DNA of 64,000 bases, taken from contig DASXVA010000012.1 in NCBI GenBank assembly GCA_036504515.1, positions 310,001 to 374,000 of the forward strand, written 5' to 3'. Positions 42,993 to 52,080 of this stretch are shown in pieces. Under the pieces are notes generated by a model. That model did no database searches and was not told the origin of the DNA. It saw only the letters and a list, made by a program, of their open reading frames with translations. The position numbers and the translations under genes are program-made. The stretch's first letter is position 1, and the number at the start of each line of letters is the position of its first letter. This DNA comes from AWTP1-18 sp036504515 (GTDB lineage: Bacteria; Pseudomonadota; Gammaproteobacteria; Burkholderiales; Rhodocyclaceae).

Positions 42993-44327
42993 TTATTCGG
43001 CCAGGGTCGCGTAGAGGTCGTGCACGTCGCAGTCGGTGACAGTGACTTCGGCGAATTCGCCGATCTCCAGATCATGACCGTCGGTGATCACTACCAGCCC
43101 ATCGATTTCCGGTGCATCGCCTTCGGAACGGGCAATGGCGCCTTCCTCGTCGATGTCATCCACCAGCACCTTGATGCGGCGACCGATCTTGCGTTCCAGA
43201 CGCTGGGTGCTGATGTCCTCCTGATGCTGCATCAGGCGCATACGGCGCTCTTCGCGCAGTTCAAAGGGCACGGGGTCCGGCAGTTCGTTGGCAACAGCAC
43301 CATCCACGTCGGAATAAGCGAAGGCCCCTACCCGGTCGATCTGGGCTTCGTCGAGGAAGTCCAGCAGCTCATTGAATTCGCGTTCGGTCTCACCGGGGAA
43401 GCCGGTGATGAAGGTGCTGCGTATGGTCAGGTCGGGCACTTCCTGGCGCCAGCGCTGGATGCGTTCCAATACCTTTTCAGAGGACGCGGGACGTTTCATC
43501 AGTTTGAGAATGCGTTCCGAAGCGTGCTGGAAGGGAATATCCAAGTAGGGCAGTATTTTGCCTTCGGCCATCAGCGGAATCAGGTCGTCCACATTGGGAT
43601 AGGGATAGACGTAATGCAGGCGCACCCACATGCCCAGATCGCCCAGCCCTTTGCACAGATCGTAGAGCTTGGTCTTGACCGGCTTGCCGCCCCAGAAACC
43701 GGTGCGGTATTTGACATCTACCCCATAGGCGCTGGTGTCCTGGGAGATCACCAGCAGCTCCTTGACGCCAGCATCAGCTAGGGCTTCAGCTTCCTTCATC
43801 ACGTCGCCAATGGGTCGGCTCACCAGATCGCCTCGCAACGAAGGAATGATGCAGAAAGTGCAGCGATGGTTGCAGCCTTCCGAAATTTTCAGATAGGCAT
43901 AGTGATTGGGCGTCAGACGAATGCCTTGCGGCGGCACAAGATCCACATAGGGGTCGTGCTGAGGCGGCAGATGGGCATGGACCACATCCATCACTTCCTG
44001 GGCCGCATGGGGACCGGTCACGGCCAGCACACTGGGATGGGTGGTTTTGACGATGTCGCCCTTGGCGCCGAGACAGCCGGTGACAATCACCTTGCCGTTT
44101 TCAGCCAAGGCTTCTCCGATGGCATCCAGGGATTCTTCCACGGCCGCATCAATGAAGCCGCAGGTATTCACCACCACCAGATCGGCCCCGTCGTAGCTGC
44201 CGGAAATTTCATAGCCCTCAGCCCGCAAGCGGGTAAGGATTTGCTCGGCATCGGAGGAGGCTTTGGGACAGCCCAAAGAAACGAAGCCCACAGTAGGGGC
44301 TGCGGCGTTCTTGCGAACAACAGTCAT
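42993..44327 (-). CDS. rimO: Ribosomal protein S12 methylthiotransferase RimO
   Basis: 444 residues. N-terminal UPF0004 domain with three cluster-binding Cys (SLGCPKASSD, VNTCGFID, TGCLGAKG), radical-SAM domain with CNHRCTFC and C-terminal TRAM domain (GLVVITDGHDLEIGEFAEVTVTDCD). It adds a methylthio group to Asp-88 of ribosomal protein S12. The length and the signature YLKISEGCNHRCTFC separate it from MiaB. It lies downstream of phaR by 86 bp, in the same direction, but has no functional link to PHA. Confidence 0.95.
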   Translation of the reverse strand: MTVVRKNAAAPTVGFVSLGCPKASSDAEQILTRLRAEGYEISGSYDGADLVVVNTCGFIDAAVEESLDAIGEALAENGKVIVTGCLGAKGDIVKTTHPSVLAVTGPHAAQEVMDVVHAHLPPQHDPYVDLVPPQGIRLTPNHYAYLKISEGCNHRCTFCIIPSLRGDLVSRPIGDVMKEAEALADAGVKELLVISQDTSAYGVDVKYRTGFWGGKPVKTKLYDLCKGLGDLGMWVRLHYVYPYPNVDDLIPLMAEGKILPYLDIPFQHASERILKLMKRPASSEKVLERIQRWRQEVPDLTIRSTFITGFPGETEREFNELLDFLDEAQIDRVGAFAYSDVDGAVANELPDPVPFELREERRMRLMQHQEDISTQRLERKIGRRIKVLVDDIDEEGAIARSEGDAPEIDGLVVITDGHDLEIGEFAEVTVTDCDVHDLYATLAE

Positions 44328-44413
44328 GGCGGGAAAAACCTGGAAGGGGGAAAGACCGGGAAGTTTACCCGAAGCTGCCCCCGCCCACTGCGCGAGTCGC
44401 GTGACTGCGCGTT

Positions 44414-44956
44414 TTACTTTTTGTTGTTATCCGGGAAAGGAAAACCGGTGAACATCATTTTGCGGGACTGTTCCTGCATATTGTCCTGCACCTGCTGGAA
44501 CATCTTGCGGGATTGCTCGACGTAGGTGCCCATCATGTTCTGCATGGCCGGCCCCTGGAAGCTGAGGAACTGGGTCCACAACTCCTTATTGGCTGCAGGG
44601 TTATCGCCGTAGAGAGACGTTGCCTGCTCCTGTAGTTTGGTCTGCATCTCGGTAAAAGCACTGACGTTGGTTTCCAGATACTTGCCCATCATGCCCTGCA
44701 TGGCATTGCCGTAGAAACGGATCATCTGGGCCAGGATGTCAGAACTGAACATCGGGGTACCACAGGCTTCTTCTTCCAGAATGATCTGGAGCAGGATGCT
44801 ACGGGTCAGGTCCTCACCGGATTTGGCATCCACCACCTGAAACTCTTCCTGCTTCAGGACCAGCTCCTTGATATCCACCAGAGTGATGTAGCTGCTGGTG
44901 CGAGTATCGTAGAGACGACGATTGGGATACTTTTTAATCAGGCGTAGATCTGACAC
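44414..44956 (-). CDS. phaR: Polyhydroxyalkanoate synthesis repressor PhaR
   Basis: 180 residues. The N-terminal PHB/PHA accumulation regulator DNA-binding domain (RLIKKYPNRRLYDTRTSSYITL) is intact, followed by a PHB-binding helical domain (about 65-150) and a Gln-rich end. PhaR represses phasin and itself, and leaves DNA when it binds nascent PHA granules, so it couples granule surface to phasin supply. It is the last gene of the pha group, separated from phaB by a strong terminator, so it probably has its own promoter. Confidence 0.94.
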   Translation of the reverse strand: MSDLRLIKKYPNRRLYDTRTSSYITLVDIKELVLKQEEFQVVDAKSGEDLTRSILLQIILEEEACGTPMFSSDILAQMIRFYGNAMQGMMGKYLETNVSAFTEMQTKLQEQATSLYGDNPAANKELWTQFLSFQGPAMQNMMGTYVEQSRKMFQQVQDNMQEQSRKMMFTGFPFPDNNKK

Positions 44957-45024
44957 TGCATTACTCCTCGGTCCTGAACGCCAACAGTTGCTGACGTTGC
45001 TTATTTTTGTTCATGGCGCAAAAG

Positions 45025-45060
45025 GGAAAAACGCTCCGCACTGTGGCTGAGCGTTTTTCC
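45025..45060 (-). terminator. Terminator after phaB copy 1
   Basis: Twelve-base-pair stem GGAAAAACGCTC/GAGCGTTTTTCC with a 12-base loop, 13 bases downstream of the stop of the leftward gene, with its U-tract in the stem end. Confidence 0.85.
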
Positions 45061-45072
45061 ACTCATGACGCT

Positions 45073-45819
45073 TTACTGATAGTACAGACCACCATTGATA
45101 TTCAGCGTCGCGCCAGTCACGAAGCCGGCGAGATCAGAGGCAAGGTAAACCACTGCGCCACCGATTTCTTCAGGCTTGGCCAAACGCTTCATGGGCACAG
45201 AATCCACAATGGTTTGCAGGATTTCAGGCTTGATGGCCATGACCATCTTGGTGGCCACGTAGCCGGGAGCAATGGCGTTAACCGTTACGCCCTTGGCAGC
45301 CAGTTCCTGGGCCAGCGCCTTGGTGAAGCCGATAACACCGGCCTTGGCGGCGGAGTAGTTGGTTTGACCGGCCTGACCCTTGACGCCGTTGACGGAAGAA
45401 ATATTCACGATACGACCCCAGCCCTTCTCGGCCATCTTGGCGGAAACTTGCTTGGTCATGTTGAACAGGCTGGACAGGTTGGTGTCGATCACGGCATCCC
45501 ACTGACCGCGATCCATCTTGGCAAACATCTTGTCGCGGGTAATCCCGGCGTTGTTAACAAGGATGTCAATAGTGCCACCGGCCTTGGCTTCAGCATCAGC
45601 CACCAGCTTTTCGCAGGAAGCCAGATCGGATACGTCACCTGCTACCAGGATGAAATCCTTGAAACCGGCTGCTTCCTGTTCGGCCTTCCATTCGTCGGGC
45701 TTGTCGAACTCGGGATGATAGGCAGCGACAACCTTGCAGCCTTCCTTCGCCAGAGCTTGGCTGATTGCTGTTCCCAGACCACCCAGAGCACCTGTAACCA
45801 GTGCGACTTTTTGACTCAT
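45073..45819 (-). CDS. phaB: Acetoacetyl-CoA reductase, copy 1
   Basis: 248 residues of the short-chain dehydrogenase fold: cofactor motif TGALGGLGTA, NNAG, and catalytic Ser-Tyr-Lys (NISSVNGVKGQAGQTNYSAAKAG). The VNGVKGQAGQTNYSAAKAG run is typical of PhaB. It makes (R)-3-hydroxybutyryl-CoA with NADPH as the monomer for PHA. It follows the second copy by 69 bp. The start has no strong ribosome site other than AGGGAG at -8. Confidence 0.93.
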   Translation of the reverse strand: MSQKVALVTGALGGLGTAISQALAKEGCKVVAAYHPEFDKPDEWKAEQEAAGFKDFILVAGDVSDLASCEKLVADAEAKAGGTIDILVNNAGITRDKMFAKMDRGQWDAVIDTNLSSLFNMTKQVSAKMAEKGWGRIVNISSVNGVKGQAGQTNYSAAKAGVIGFTKALAQELAAKGVTVNAIAPGYVATKMVMAIKPEILQTIVDSVPMKRLAKPEEIGGAVVYLASDLAGFVTGATLNINGGLYYQ

Positions 45820-45888
45820 TGCTAACTCCCTTTAATTGTGGTGAAAACTACGCGGGCCGCCCCCACAAGAAAAGCGGCCCGCAAGCGG

Positions 45889-46629
45889 TCAAGACATGTG
45901 CTGACCGCCGTTGATGGAAATATTGGCGCCGGTAACGAAAGCTGCTTCATCAGAAGACAGATAAGCCACCAGACCAGCGATTTCTTCCGGCTTGCCCAAA
46001 CGACTCATGGGAATCTGCGGCAGGATTTTTGAATCCAGCACTTCCTTGGGAATTGCCGTCACCATCTTGGTCCCGATATAGCCGGGGGAAATGGTGTTCA
46101 CGGTCACGCCCTTCTTCGCCACTTCCAGGGCCAAGGCCTTGGTAAAGCCATGCATACCGGCTTTGGCAGCGGAGTAGTTGGTTTGACCGAAGGCACCCTT
46201 CTGACCATTGACAGAAGAAATGTTGATGACCCGGCCCCAACCACGTTCGCTCATGCCGTCCACTACTTGCTTGGCCATATTGAACACGGAATCAAGATTG
46301 GTGCTGATCACCGCATCCCAATCCGACTTGGTCATTTTCTTGAAGGTCATATCGCGGGTGATGCCGGCATTGTTCACCAGCACATCCACCGGGCCGAGAT
46401 CCTGTTCAATCTGCTTTACGCAAGCCTCGCAGGAGGCGTAATCCGCCACATCACAGGGATAGGCCTTGAAACCGTAACCCATGTCATTCATGGAACGCAG
46501 CCAATCCTGCGCTTTGGTATTGCCGGGGCTGTGAGTGGTCACGACCTTGTAACCCAGGGCTGCCAGCTTGATACAAATTGCTTCGCCGAGACCGCCCATA
46601 CCGCCAGTGACCAGTGCAACTCTTTGCAT
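45889..46629 (-). CDS. phaB: Acetoacetyl-CoA reductase, copy 2
   Basis: 246 residues; a second short-chain dehydrogenase with TGGMGGLGEA, NNAG and the SSVNGQKGAFGQTNYSAAKAG signature of PhaB. The two copies differ at many positions, so the duplication is not recent. Start at 46629 follows AGGAGAAAAATT; a longer reading to 46707 adds non-homologous sequence. It lies between phaC (87 bp upstream) and copy 1. Both enzymes keep all catalytic residues, so the pair is likely functional. Confidence 0.92.
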   Translation of the reverse strand: MQRVALVTGGMGGLGEAICIKLAALGYKVVTTHSPGNTKAQDWLRSMNDMGYGFKAYPCDVADYASCEACVKQIEQDLGPVDVLVNNAGITRDMTFKKMTKSDWDAVISTNLDSVFNMAKQVVDGMSERGWGRVINISSVNGQKGAFGQTNYSAAKAGMHGFTKALALEVAKKGVTVNTISPGYIGTKMVTAIPKEVLDSKILPQIPMSRLGKPEEIAGLVAYLSSDEAAFVTGANISINGGQHMS

Positions 46630-46716
46630 AATTTTTCTCCTCAGTTTTTGTAAGCCGATACGATGCATCCAAAGCACCTGATACAGCATCAGTACATTTG
46701 AATGCACCTATTGTCA

Positions 46717-48480
46717 TTATGCTCTTTCCTTGACAAATCGGCCCGGAGCGGACTCCAGAGGGGGAAAATCATCACTGCCCAAGCGACCGCGAGCGGCAAT
46801 CTTGCGACCACCGAATCCGGCCAGCCAAGTGGTCCATTCCGGCCACCAGCTACCCTTCACTTCTGTTGCAGAATCAAGCCATTGATTGGCATCGTTATCT
46901 TGCTTGCCCTCAACCCAGTGACTGCGTTTACCGGAGGCAGCGGGGTTGATGACGCCGGCAATATGACCGGAGGCGCCAAGAACAAATTTGGTTTCACCAC
47001 CTAACAGGCGGCTGGAATCGTAGGCAGAGCGCCAGGGAACAATGTGATCTTCGCGGGCGGCCAGAATAAAAGCCGGCATATCCACCTTGCCCAGGTCGGC
47101 CTTGACGCCGCAGATTTCCAGCTTGCCCGGCACCTTGAGATTGTTCTCAAGGTACATATTGCGCAGATACCAGGCGAAGAAGGGACCGGGCAAATTGGTC
47201 GGATCGCAGTTCCAGTAGAGCAGGTCGAACGCCATGGGCTTGCTGCCCTTGAGGTAGTTGCCCACCACGTACTGCCAGATCAGGTCATTGGGACGCAGGC
47301 TGGAGAAAACCGAGGACAGTTCCTTGCCGGAATAGACGCCACCCTTACCCAGGGCCGCTTCCCTGGCCTTGACGGTGGTCTCGTCCACGAACATGCCGAT
47401 TTCACCGGGATCGGAAAAATCGAGGAAGGTTGTCAGCAACGTCAAGGACTTGACCGGATCAGCACCCCGGCCCCGCGCCACAGCCAGGGCGGAGGTCAGC
47501 AAGGTACCGCCGACGCAGAAGCCCAGCACATTGATCTGTTTGATCTTGCAGATGGCCTGAGCCACGGCAATCGCCTTGAGTACGCCGCTATCGACGTAGT
47601 CGTCCCACGTGAGTTGTCCTTGCTCGGCCTTGGCGTTGCGCCAGGAAATCAGGAATACCGTGTTGCCCTGCTCCACGGCGTAACGCACAAACGAGTTTTT
47701 CGCCTGCAGGTCGAGGATGTAGTACTTGTTGATACAGGGCGGCACAATCAGCAAAGGGCGCTGGGCCACCTTGTCGGAAAGCGGCGAGTACTGCAGCAAC
47801 TGGAAAATCTCGTTTTCAAACACCACCGCACCGGGAGTGGTCGCCAGGTTACGGCCCACTTCGAAGGCGGCATCATCCGTCATGGAAATGCGGCCTTTGT
47901 CCAGATCGTCCAGCAAATTCTGGATGCCTTGGCGAATACTTTCACCGTTGGTTTCCAGGGCCGTCTGCACGACTTCGGGGTTGGTGGCTGCGTAATTGGA
48001 AGGCGCCAGGGCATCGACACACTGCCCCACCATGTAGCGCAGGCGCTGACGGCCCTTTTCGTCCTCGACGGGAAGGTTTTCCGCCATCTGGCGCAGGTAG
48101 TCTGCGTTGATCAAATAGGCGCGACGCATGTAATCGTAGATCGGGCTGCTTTCCCAGGACGCATGGGCAAAGCGCTTGTCGGCTACCGGCTCAATTGGCG
48201 GTGCAGCAGGGGCCTCTTTGCCCGCTTGCTTGGCCGCATCGGCCCGGGACCGTTCCACAAAGGTTTGCCACAAACTGGCATGGTGCCCCATCCATTCTTT
48301 CTGTAGTCCAGAAAGCTCCGGCGGTACCGGGGGAAAAGGCATGGCTGGCGCAGCACCGGCAGTGTTGCCAGGTTGCCAGGCGGAGGCGCCTTTCATTGCG
48401 GATTGCATGTTCTGCAGGAACTGCTGCATGGCAGCAGCAAAATCCGCAGCAGGGGGGAACGGTGCAGAAGAATCCGGCAT
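46717..48480 (-). CDS. phaC: Class I polyhydroxyalkanoate synthase
   Basis: 587 residues. The alpha/beta hydrolase core holds the lipase-like box GFCVGG with the catalytic Cys, the Asp of AREDHIVPW and the His of GASGHIAGVINP. Length and the NDLIWQYVVGNYLKG motif indicate class I (short-chain monomers). It polymerises (R)-3-hydroxybutyryl-CoA into granules. ATG at 48480 follows AGGA; the longer start at 48549 adds unrelated residues. It is the first gene of phaC-phaB-phaB, with no phaA in the window. Confidence 0.95.
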   Translation of the reverse strand: MPDSSAPFPPAADFAAAMQQFLQNMQSAMKGASAWQPGNTAGAAPAMPFPPVPPELSGLQKEWMGHHASLWQTFVERSRADAAKQAGKEAPAAPPIEPVADKRFAHASWESSPIYDYMRRAYLINADYLRQMAENLPVEDEKGRQRLRYMVGQCVDALAPSNYAATNPEVVQTALETNGESIRQGIQNLLDDLDKGRISMTDDAAFEVGRNLATTPGAVVFENEIFQLLQYSPLSDKVAQRPLLIVPPCINKYYILDLQAKNSFVRYAVEQGNTVFLISWRNAKAEQGQLTWDDYVDSGVLKAIAVAQAICKIKQINVLGFCVGGTLLTSALAVARGRGADPVKSLTLLTTFLDFSDPGEIGMFVDETTVKAREAALGKGGVYSGKELSSVFSSLRPNDLIWQYVVGNYLKGSKPMAFDLLYWNCDPTNLPGPFFAWYLRNMYLENNLKVPGKLEICGVKADLGKVDMPAFILAAREDHIVPWRSAYDSSRLLGGETKFVLGASGHIAGVINPAASGKRSHWVEGKQDNDANQWLDSATEVKGSWWPEWTTWLAGFGGRKIAARGRLGSDDFPPLESAPGRFVKERA

Positions 48481-48683
48481 GGTGTGTCCTGTGATGCCTC
48501 GAAAACCGCCCTGTGCGGCTCCAAGTCCAAAGGATTTTGCATTGCACAAAAACTGCTGTCAAGGAAATTGGTTTAAGTCAAAAATGTCACAATCTTCAAA
48601 TCCTCTGAAACCCAGCGGAAAAGCCCTTGCCGACAAGTGGGAAACCGTTGCCAAGGGAGGATTTCCCGGCATAACATGCGGCC

Positions 48684-48893
48684 ATGGACCTTCATGACAC
48701 CCCGGAAACCCTCCGCACCCGACTCCACGAACTGCGCGTGGAACATCGGGATCTCGACGATGCCATCTCCCGGCTGGTGGAATCCCCGGCCCAGGATGAA
48801 TTGATGCTTCGGCGGTTAAAGAAGCGAAAACTCCAGCTAAAGGACCGCATCGGCCTCGTTGAACGGCTGCTTGAGCCCAACGAGCTCGCCTGA
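48684..48893 (+). CDS. DUF465 (YdcH) family small protein
   Basis: 69 residues, entirely helical and charged, with HRDLDDAISRL and LRRLKKRKLQLKDRIGLVERLL, the pattern of the YdcH/DUF465 family. Function is unknown; related proteins are small helical-hairpin cytoplasmic proteins. It lies 12 bp before the efflux adaptor gene and may share its transcript. It is divergent from phaC. Confidence 0.86.
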   Translation: MDLHDTPETLRTRLHELRVEHRDLDDAISRLVESPAQDELMLRRLKKRKLQLKDRIGLVERLLEPNELA

Positions 48894-48904
48894 ACGGCGC
48901 CATT

Positions 48905-50068
48905 ATGCGAACCCTGCTGTTAAAGCGGCTGCTGCCGGCGCTGCTGATCGTTGTTGCTCTGGTCCTGGCCTTTAAGTGGCTAACCCGTCCCAAGCCCATC
49001 GAAGTCCTGGTCGCCACTGTGGAAGCCGGTGCTGTGGAAACGACCGTCGCCAACACCCGGGCCGGTTCGGTCACGGCCTGCCGCCGGGCCAAGGTTGCGC
49101 CTCCTGCCGCCGGCCGCATTGCCAGCCTTCCTGTCAAAAAGGGACAGCGGGTCAAAATGGGGGAATTGCTGCTGGAACTGTGGAATGACGATCTTCTAGC
49201 TCGGGAAAAAGTCTCCCGGGAACAACTGGAAACCGCAAAGTCCCACATTATCGAAGCCTGCCAACTGACCCTTGCCGCGCAATCTGAAGCCAATCAGGCC
49301 AGGTCCCTGCGCGACAAGGGTTTTGTTTCTGAAGAGCGCGTTGTCCGGGCGGAAGCCCAAGCCAGATCAAGCCAAGCCACTTGCGACTCGGCCAAGGCTG
49401 GCGTCAAGGAAGCGGAAGCCCGGGTCAGTTCCTCCCGTGCCGACACCTCCCGTACTGTCTTGCGGGCGCCCTTCGCCGGCATCGTGGCCGAGATCAACGG
49501 CGAAGTGGGCGAGTATCTGACCCCCTCTCCGCCCGGCATTCCCACCCTTCCGGCAGTGGACCTGATTGACGATACCTGCATCTACGTCAGCGCCCCCATC
49601 GACGAAGTGGACGCCGCCAAGCTCAAGGTCGGCATGAAAGGCCGCATCACCCTGGATGCCTGGCGCGGCAAACATTTTGACGGCTGGGTCCGGCGCATTG
49701 CCCCCTATGTGCTGGCCCTGGAAAAGCAGGCCCGCACGGTGGAAGTGGAAGTGGAGTTTGAAGATCCAGCGGCAGTGCAGAAGGAAGGCAACCTACTGGT
49801 GGGCTACTCAGCCGACATTGAAGTAGTGACCGAGACTCGCGAGCAAACCCTGCGCATTCCCACCGCCGCTCTGATGCCCGGCAGCAAGGTACTGGTCTTG
49901 AACGGTGAAGGCATCCTCGAAGAACGCAAGATCGAACCGGGCCTGACCAACTGGGAATACACCGAGATCAAGACTGGCCTCAAACAGGGCGATCAGGTGG
50001 TGACCTCCCTTGACAGGGAAGGGGTGAAAGCCGGTGTCCGCGCCCGCATTGAAAGCAAGAAACCTTGA
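48905..50068 (+). CDS. MacA-like periplasmic adaptor of an ABC efflux system
   Basis: 387 residues: N-terminal anchor (LLPALLIVVALVLAF), lipoyl-like half motifs (VAPPAAGRIASLPVKKGQRVKMGELLLEL and RAPFAGIVAEINGEVGEYL), a coiled helical hairpin between them and a C-terminal beta-barrel and membrane-proximal domain. It belongs to the HlyD/MacA adaptor family that bridges an inner-membrane ABC pump and an outer-membrane channel. It is followed by the MacB-type ATPase and permease; no TolC-like gene is next to it. Confidence 0.88.
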   Translation: MRTLLLKRLLPALLIVVALVLAFKWLTRPKPIEVLVATVEAGAVETTVANTRAGSVTACRRAKVAPPAAGRIASLPVKKGQRVKMGELLLELWNDDLLAREKVSREQLETAKSHIIEACQLTLAAQSEANQARSLRDKGFVSEERVVRAEAQARSSQATCDSAKAGVKEAEARVSSSRADTSRTVLRAPFAGIVAEINGEVGEYLTPSPPGIPTLPAVDLIDDTCIYVSAPIDEVDAAKLKVGMKGRITLDAWRGKHFDGWVRRIAPYVLALEKQARTVEVEVEFEDPAAVQKEGNLLVGYSADIEVVTETREQTLRIPTAALMPGSKVLVLNGEGILEERKIEPGLTNWEYTEIKTGLKQGDQVVTSLDREGVKAGVRARIESKKP

Positions 50069-50105
50069 CGTCGGCCCTTGCTGAAACGGCCGCCCGCCTC
50101 CAGCC

Positions 50106-50780
50106 ATGATTGATCTCAGCAACATCCAGCGCAGCTACCGGGTCGGTGACGAAACCGTGCATGCCCTGCGCGGTGTCAGCCTCAACATCCAGGCCGGGGA
50201 ATACGTTTCCATCATGGGCCCCTCGGGCTCAGGCAAGTCATCTCTGCTCAACATTCTGGGCCTGCTGGACCGTCCCAACGCGGGCCACTATCAACTGGAT
50301 AACCGCGACGTTACCGGTCTCAGCGATGATGAACTGGCCAAAGTTCGGCGAGAAAAAATTGGCTTCGTCTTCCAGTTTTTCCATCTGGTGCCCCGCCTGA
50401 CTGCCGCCGAAAACATCGCCTTGCCCATGGTACTGGCGGGCATCGAGCCGGCAGAACGGCAAAAACGGCTAAGCACCCTCCTCGCCCAATACGGTTTGGA
50501 AAACCGAGCCGGACACCGGCCTGACCAGCTTTCCGGCGGCCAGTGCCAGCGGGTTGCCATTGCCCGGGCCATGTCCATGCAACCGCCGGTGATCCTGGCC
50601 GACGAACCCACGGGGAACCTTGACCGCCATACTGGGCAAGACGTTATCGCCCTGCTGGAAGGCTTGCATGCCGCCGGTGGCACCTTGGTCATGGTCACCC
50701 ATGATGTGGAATTGGGCGGACGAGCCAAGCGCCGACTACGGATGGTGGACGGCCAACTAGTCTCCGACGACCGCTCGTGA
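50106..50780 (+). CDS. MacB-type ABC transporter ATP-binding protein
   Basis: 224 residues with Walker A GPSGSGKSS, Q-loop FVFQFFHLVPRL, signature QLSGGQCQR, Walker B VILADEP and HDVELG switch, characteristic of the LolD/MacB group. In E. coli MacB the ATPase is fused to the permease; here it is a separate chain followed 15 bp later by the permease. Substrate is unknown; such systems export lipoproteins, macrolides or peptides. Confidence 0.93.
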   Translation: MIDLSNIQRSYRVGDETVHALRGVSLNIQAGEYVSIMGPSGSGKSSLLNILGLLDRPNAGHYQLDNRDVTGLSDDELAKVRREKIGFVFQFFHLVPRLTAAENIALPMVLAGIEPAERQKRLSTLLAQYGLENRAGHRPDQLSGGQCQRVAIARAMSMQPPVILADEPTGNLDRHTGQDVIALLEGLHAAGGTLVMVTHDVELGGRAKRRLRMVDGQLVSDDRS

Positions 50781-50795
50781 GGGCGGCTGACTGCC

Positions 50796-52007
50796 ATGCG
50801 TTTTACTGACCTGCTCGATTTCGCCTGGCAGGTGGTGCGCGGCAACCGCAGCCGTACACTGCTGATTCTGTTGGCCATGGGCATCGGCGTTGCCGCCGTG
50901 GTGGTGGTCACCTCCATCGGTGAAGGGGCGCGGCGCTATGTGCTCAACCAGTTTGCCGGCCTCGGCGCCAACCTGATCATCGTCCTGCCCGGCCGGGCGG
51001 AAACCTCCGGTGGCATCCCCGGTTTTCTCATCGGCAAGACACCGCGCCTGCTCACTACAGATGACGCCCTGGCCCTCACCCGCAGCCCCAGTGTGCGCCG
51101 CATCGCCCCCCTGATCGTGGGCGCCGGTGACGTGCACTGGAACGCCCGCACCCGGGAAACCCCCATCCTTGGTACCACGGCGGAGTTCATCTCCGTGCGG
51201 CAGATGGACATGGGCCAAGGCAGCTTCCTGCCGGAAGGCGACCCCCATCACAGTCAGCCGGTCTGTGTAATCGGTGCCAAGATGAAACAGGAACTGTTCG
51301 CCGGCAACGCCGCCGTGGGTGAATGGCTGCGCATCGGTGACCGCCGTTTCCGGGTTATTGGCGTGCTTGCCGCCCAGGGCCAGTCCCTCGGCTTCAACAC
51401 CGACGACCTGGTCATCGTGCCCCTGGCGGCGGCCCAGGCCCTGTTCAACAGCGAATCCCTGTTTCGCATCATGATCGAGGCCAAGTCCCGCAGCGCCGTG
51501 ATTCCTGCACAAAAAGACGTGGAAGAAATCCTGCGCCAGCGCCACGAAGGCGAACGGGACGTGACCGTCATCACCCAGGATGCCGTGTTGTCCACCTTCG
51601 ACCGCATCCTTGGCGCCCTCACCCTGGCCGTGGGCGGTATCGCCGCCATCAGCCTGTCCGTGGCCGGCATCCTGATCATGAATGTGATGCTGATTTCGGT
51701 CACCCAACGCAAACGGGAAATCGGCCTGCTCAAGGCCCTGGGCGCCACCGGCAAACAGATACGCCTGCTGTTCTTCACCGAAGCCGTGGTACTGGCCCTG
51801 GCGGGTGCTATGGCCGGCCTGCTGCTGGGTAAGCTGGGGCAATGGCTGGTGGCCCTGGCCGTACCCAGCATTCCCATTACCGCACCCTGGTGGGCCATCA
51901 TCGCCGCCCCCGTCACCGCCATCGTGACAGCAGTGCTTTTCTCCGTAGCACCGGCCCGCCAAGCCGCCCTCCTCGACCCGGTATTGGCCCTTTCCGCCAG
52001 AAAGTGA
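50796..52007 (+). CDS. MacB-type (FtsX-like) ABC transporter permease
   Basis: 403 residues: one N-terminal membrane helix (TLLILLAMGIGVAAVVVV), a large periplasmic domain (about 45-270, MacB_PCD type), then three helices with the FtsX core (VGGIAAISLSVAGILIMNVMLISVTQRKREIGLLKALGATGKQI). This is the four-helix MacB topology. It works with the ATPase and adaptor upstream as a tripartite efflux pump. Stop at 52007 is 73 bp before the second chemoreceptor gene. Confidence 0.92.
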   Translation: MRFTDLLDFAWQVVRGNRSRTLLILLAMGIGVAAVVVVTSIGEGARRYVLNQFAGLGANLIIVLPGRAETSGGIPGFLIGKTPRLLTTDDALALTRSPSVRRIAPLIVGAGDVHWNARTRETPILGTTAEFISVRQMDMGQGSFLPEGDPHHSQPVCVIGAKMKQELFAGNAAVGEWLRIGDRRFRVIGVLAAQGQSLGFNTDDLVIVPLAAAQALFNSESLFRIMIEAKSRSAVIPAQKDVEEILRQRHEGERDVTVITQDAVLSTFDRILGALTLAVGGIAAISLSVAGILIMNVMLISVTQRKREIGLLKALGATGKQIRLLFFTEAVVLALAGAMAGLLLGKLGQWLVALAVPSIPITAPWWAIIAAPVTAIVTAVLFSVAPARQAALLDPVLALSARK

Positions 52008-52080
52008 CTCCTGCGGTCACGGAACTGCAATCAGAAAGAACTAGATTCACCCCTCTTTTCTGATTCGTGCTTCCCCACCC

